Made by a program: the position numbers and the translations under genes
The notes under the pieces: generated by a model
The model's database searches: none
What the model was told of the DNA's origin: nothing
Seen by the model: only the letters and a program-made list of their open reading frames with translations
Shown: piece after piece, positions 63,922 through 64,000 of the stretch
Layout: each line of letters begins with the position of its first letter
Position numbering within the stretch: position 1 is the first letter of the stretch
NCBI GenBank assembly: GCA_041746735.1
Contig: JBGTGP010000049.1
Span: 1-64,000, forward strand
Source of the DNA: Opimibacter sp041746735
Lineage (GTDB): Bacteria > Bacteroidota > Bacteroidia > Chitinophagales > Saprospiraceae
DNA: 64,000 nucleotides
Direction: 5' to 3'

Positions 63922-64000
63922 ATGCGTATATCCATCGATCGGTTTGAAGAAGAGGTCCATGTCTTGATCCTGGAACGTGGCAAGGAGTATTTTGATGCGA
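63922..64000 (+). CDS. Probable SWIM zinc-finger protein, cut by the window edge
   Basis: Open frame from the ATG at 63922 to the end of the window, MRISIDRFEEEVHVLILERGKEYFDA. The segment ILERGKEYF resembles the start of SWIM zinc-finger proteins (ILxRGxxYYxxGxV). Only 26 residues are present and the zinc ligands lie beyond the edge, so this is a guess from a short match. Confidence 0.45.
   Translation, partial: MRISIDRFEEEVHVLILERGKEYFDA

Overview
The window reads as a chromosomal segment of a Bacteroidota bacterium, most likely from the Saprospiria/Chitinophagia side of the phylum. Supporting signs are two proteins with type A T9SS C-terminal sorting domains (the M36 peptidase and the alpha/beta hydrolase), one with a gliding-motility-type C-terminus, a SusC/SusD pair, Bacteroidota-restricted families (DUF4271 beside hemD, DUF4783, the GDEHQ-type lipoprotein), the long-form GAPDH, and promoter boxes of the TAnnTTTG type, best seen before the tRNA-Leu gene. 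Assignment below phylum level is inference. Base composition is close to even, and somewhat AT-richer in the intergenic stretch before susC and in the largest beta-helix gene.

Layout. 0.2-5 kb: two thioredoxin-fold genes and dnaE, all on the minus strand. 5.6-7.3 kb: tRNA-Leu(GAG) and an MlaE/MlaF lipid ABC transporter pair. 7.3-13 kb: SDR oxidoreductase, PQQ-type sugar dehydrogenase, 2H phosphoesterase, a sialidase-fold lipoprotein and long-form gap. 13-17.3 kb: an MNT/HEPN pair downstream of the fused mutase icmF. 17.3-23.4 kb: CoA-type Nudix hydrolase, hemD, DUF4271 protein, and a TonB receptor / lipoprotein / His-rich protein cassette that looks like metal handling. 23.4-30.6 kb: pdxH, ECF sigma factor, uvrA, Kv-type K+ channel, TraB/GumN lipoprotein, rlmB. 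30.6-41.3 kb: secreted M36 metallopeptidase, REP-like repeats, a coiled-coil protein, asd, a lamin-tail T9SS protein, an EEP-family membrane protein and a diacylglycerol/undecaprenol kinase. 42.1-47.9 kb: susC-susD-lipoprotein operon ended by a clear terminator. 48.2-58.1 kb: a shrunken IS1595-like transposase derivative and two paralogous giant beta-helix surface proteins. 58.9-64 kb: Na+/solute symporter, DUF4783 protein, a striking 34-bp-period palindrome array, TauE/SafE exporter, methylmalonyl-CoA epimerase, a T9SS alpha/beta hydrolase, and the start of a probable SWIM zinc-finger gene cut by the window edge.

Most genes are housekeeping or envelope genes. No intact mobile element, prophage, CRISPR array or canonical defence island is visible. 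The most unusual items are the exactly periodic palindrome array (60919-61165), the HEPN protein whose RX4HXY motif has Pro in place of His, the transposase-derived protein lacking most of its catalytic core, the paired beta-helix adhesin-like genes, and the putative metal-uptake cassette.
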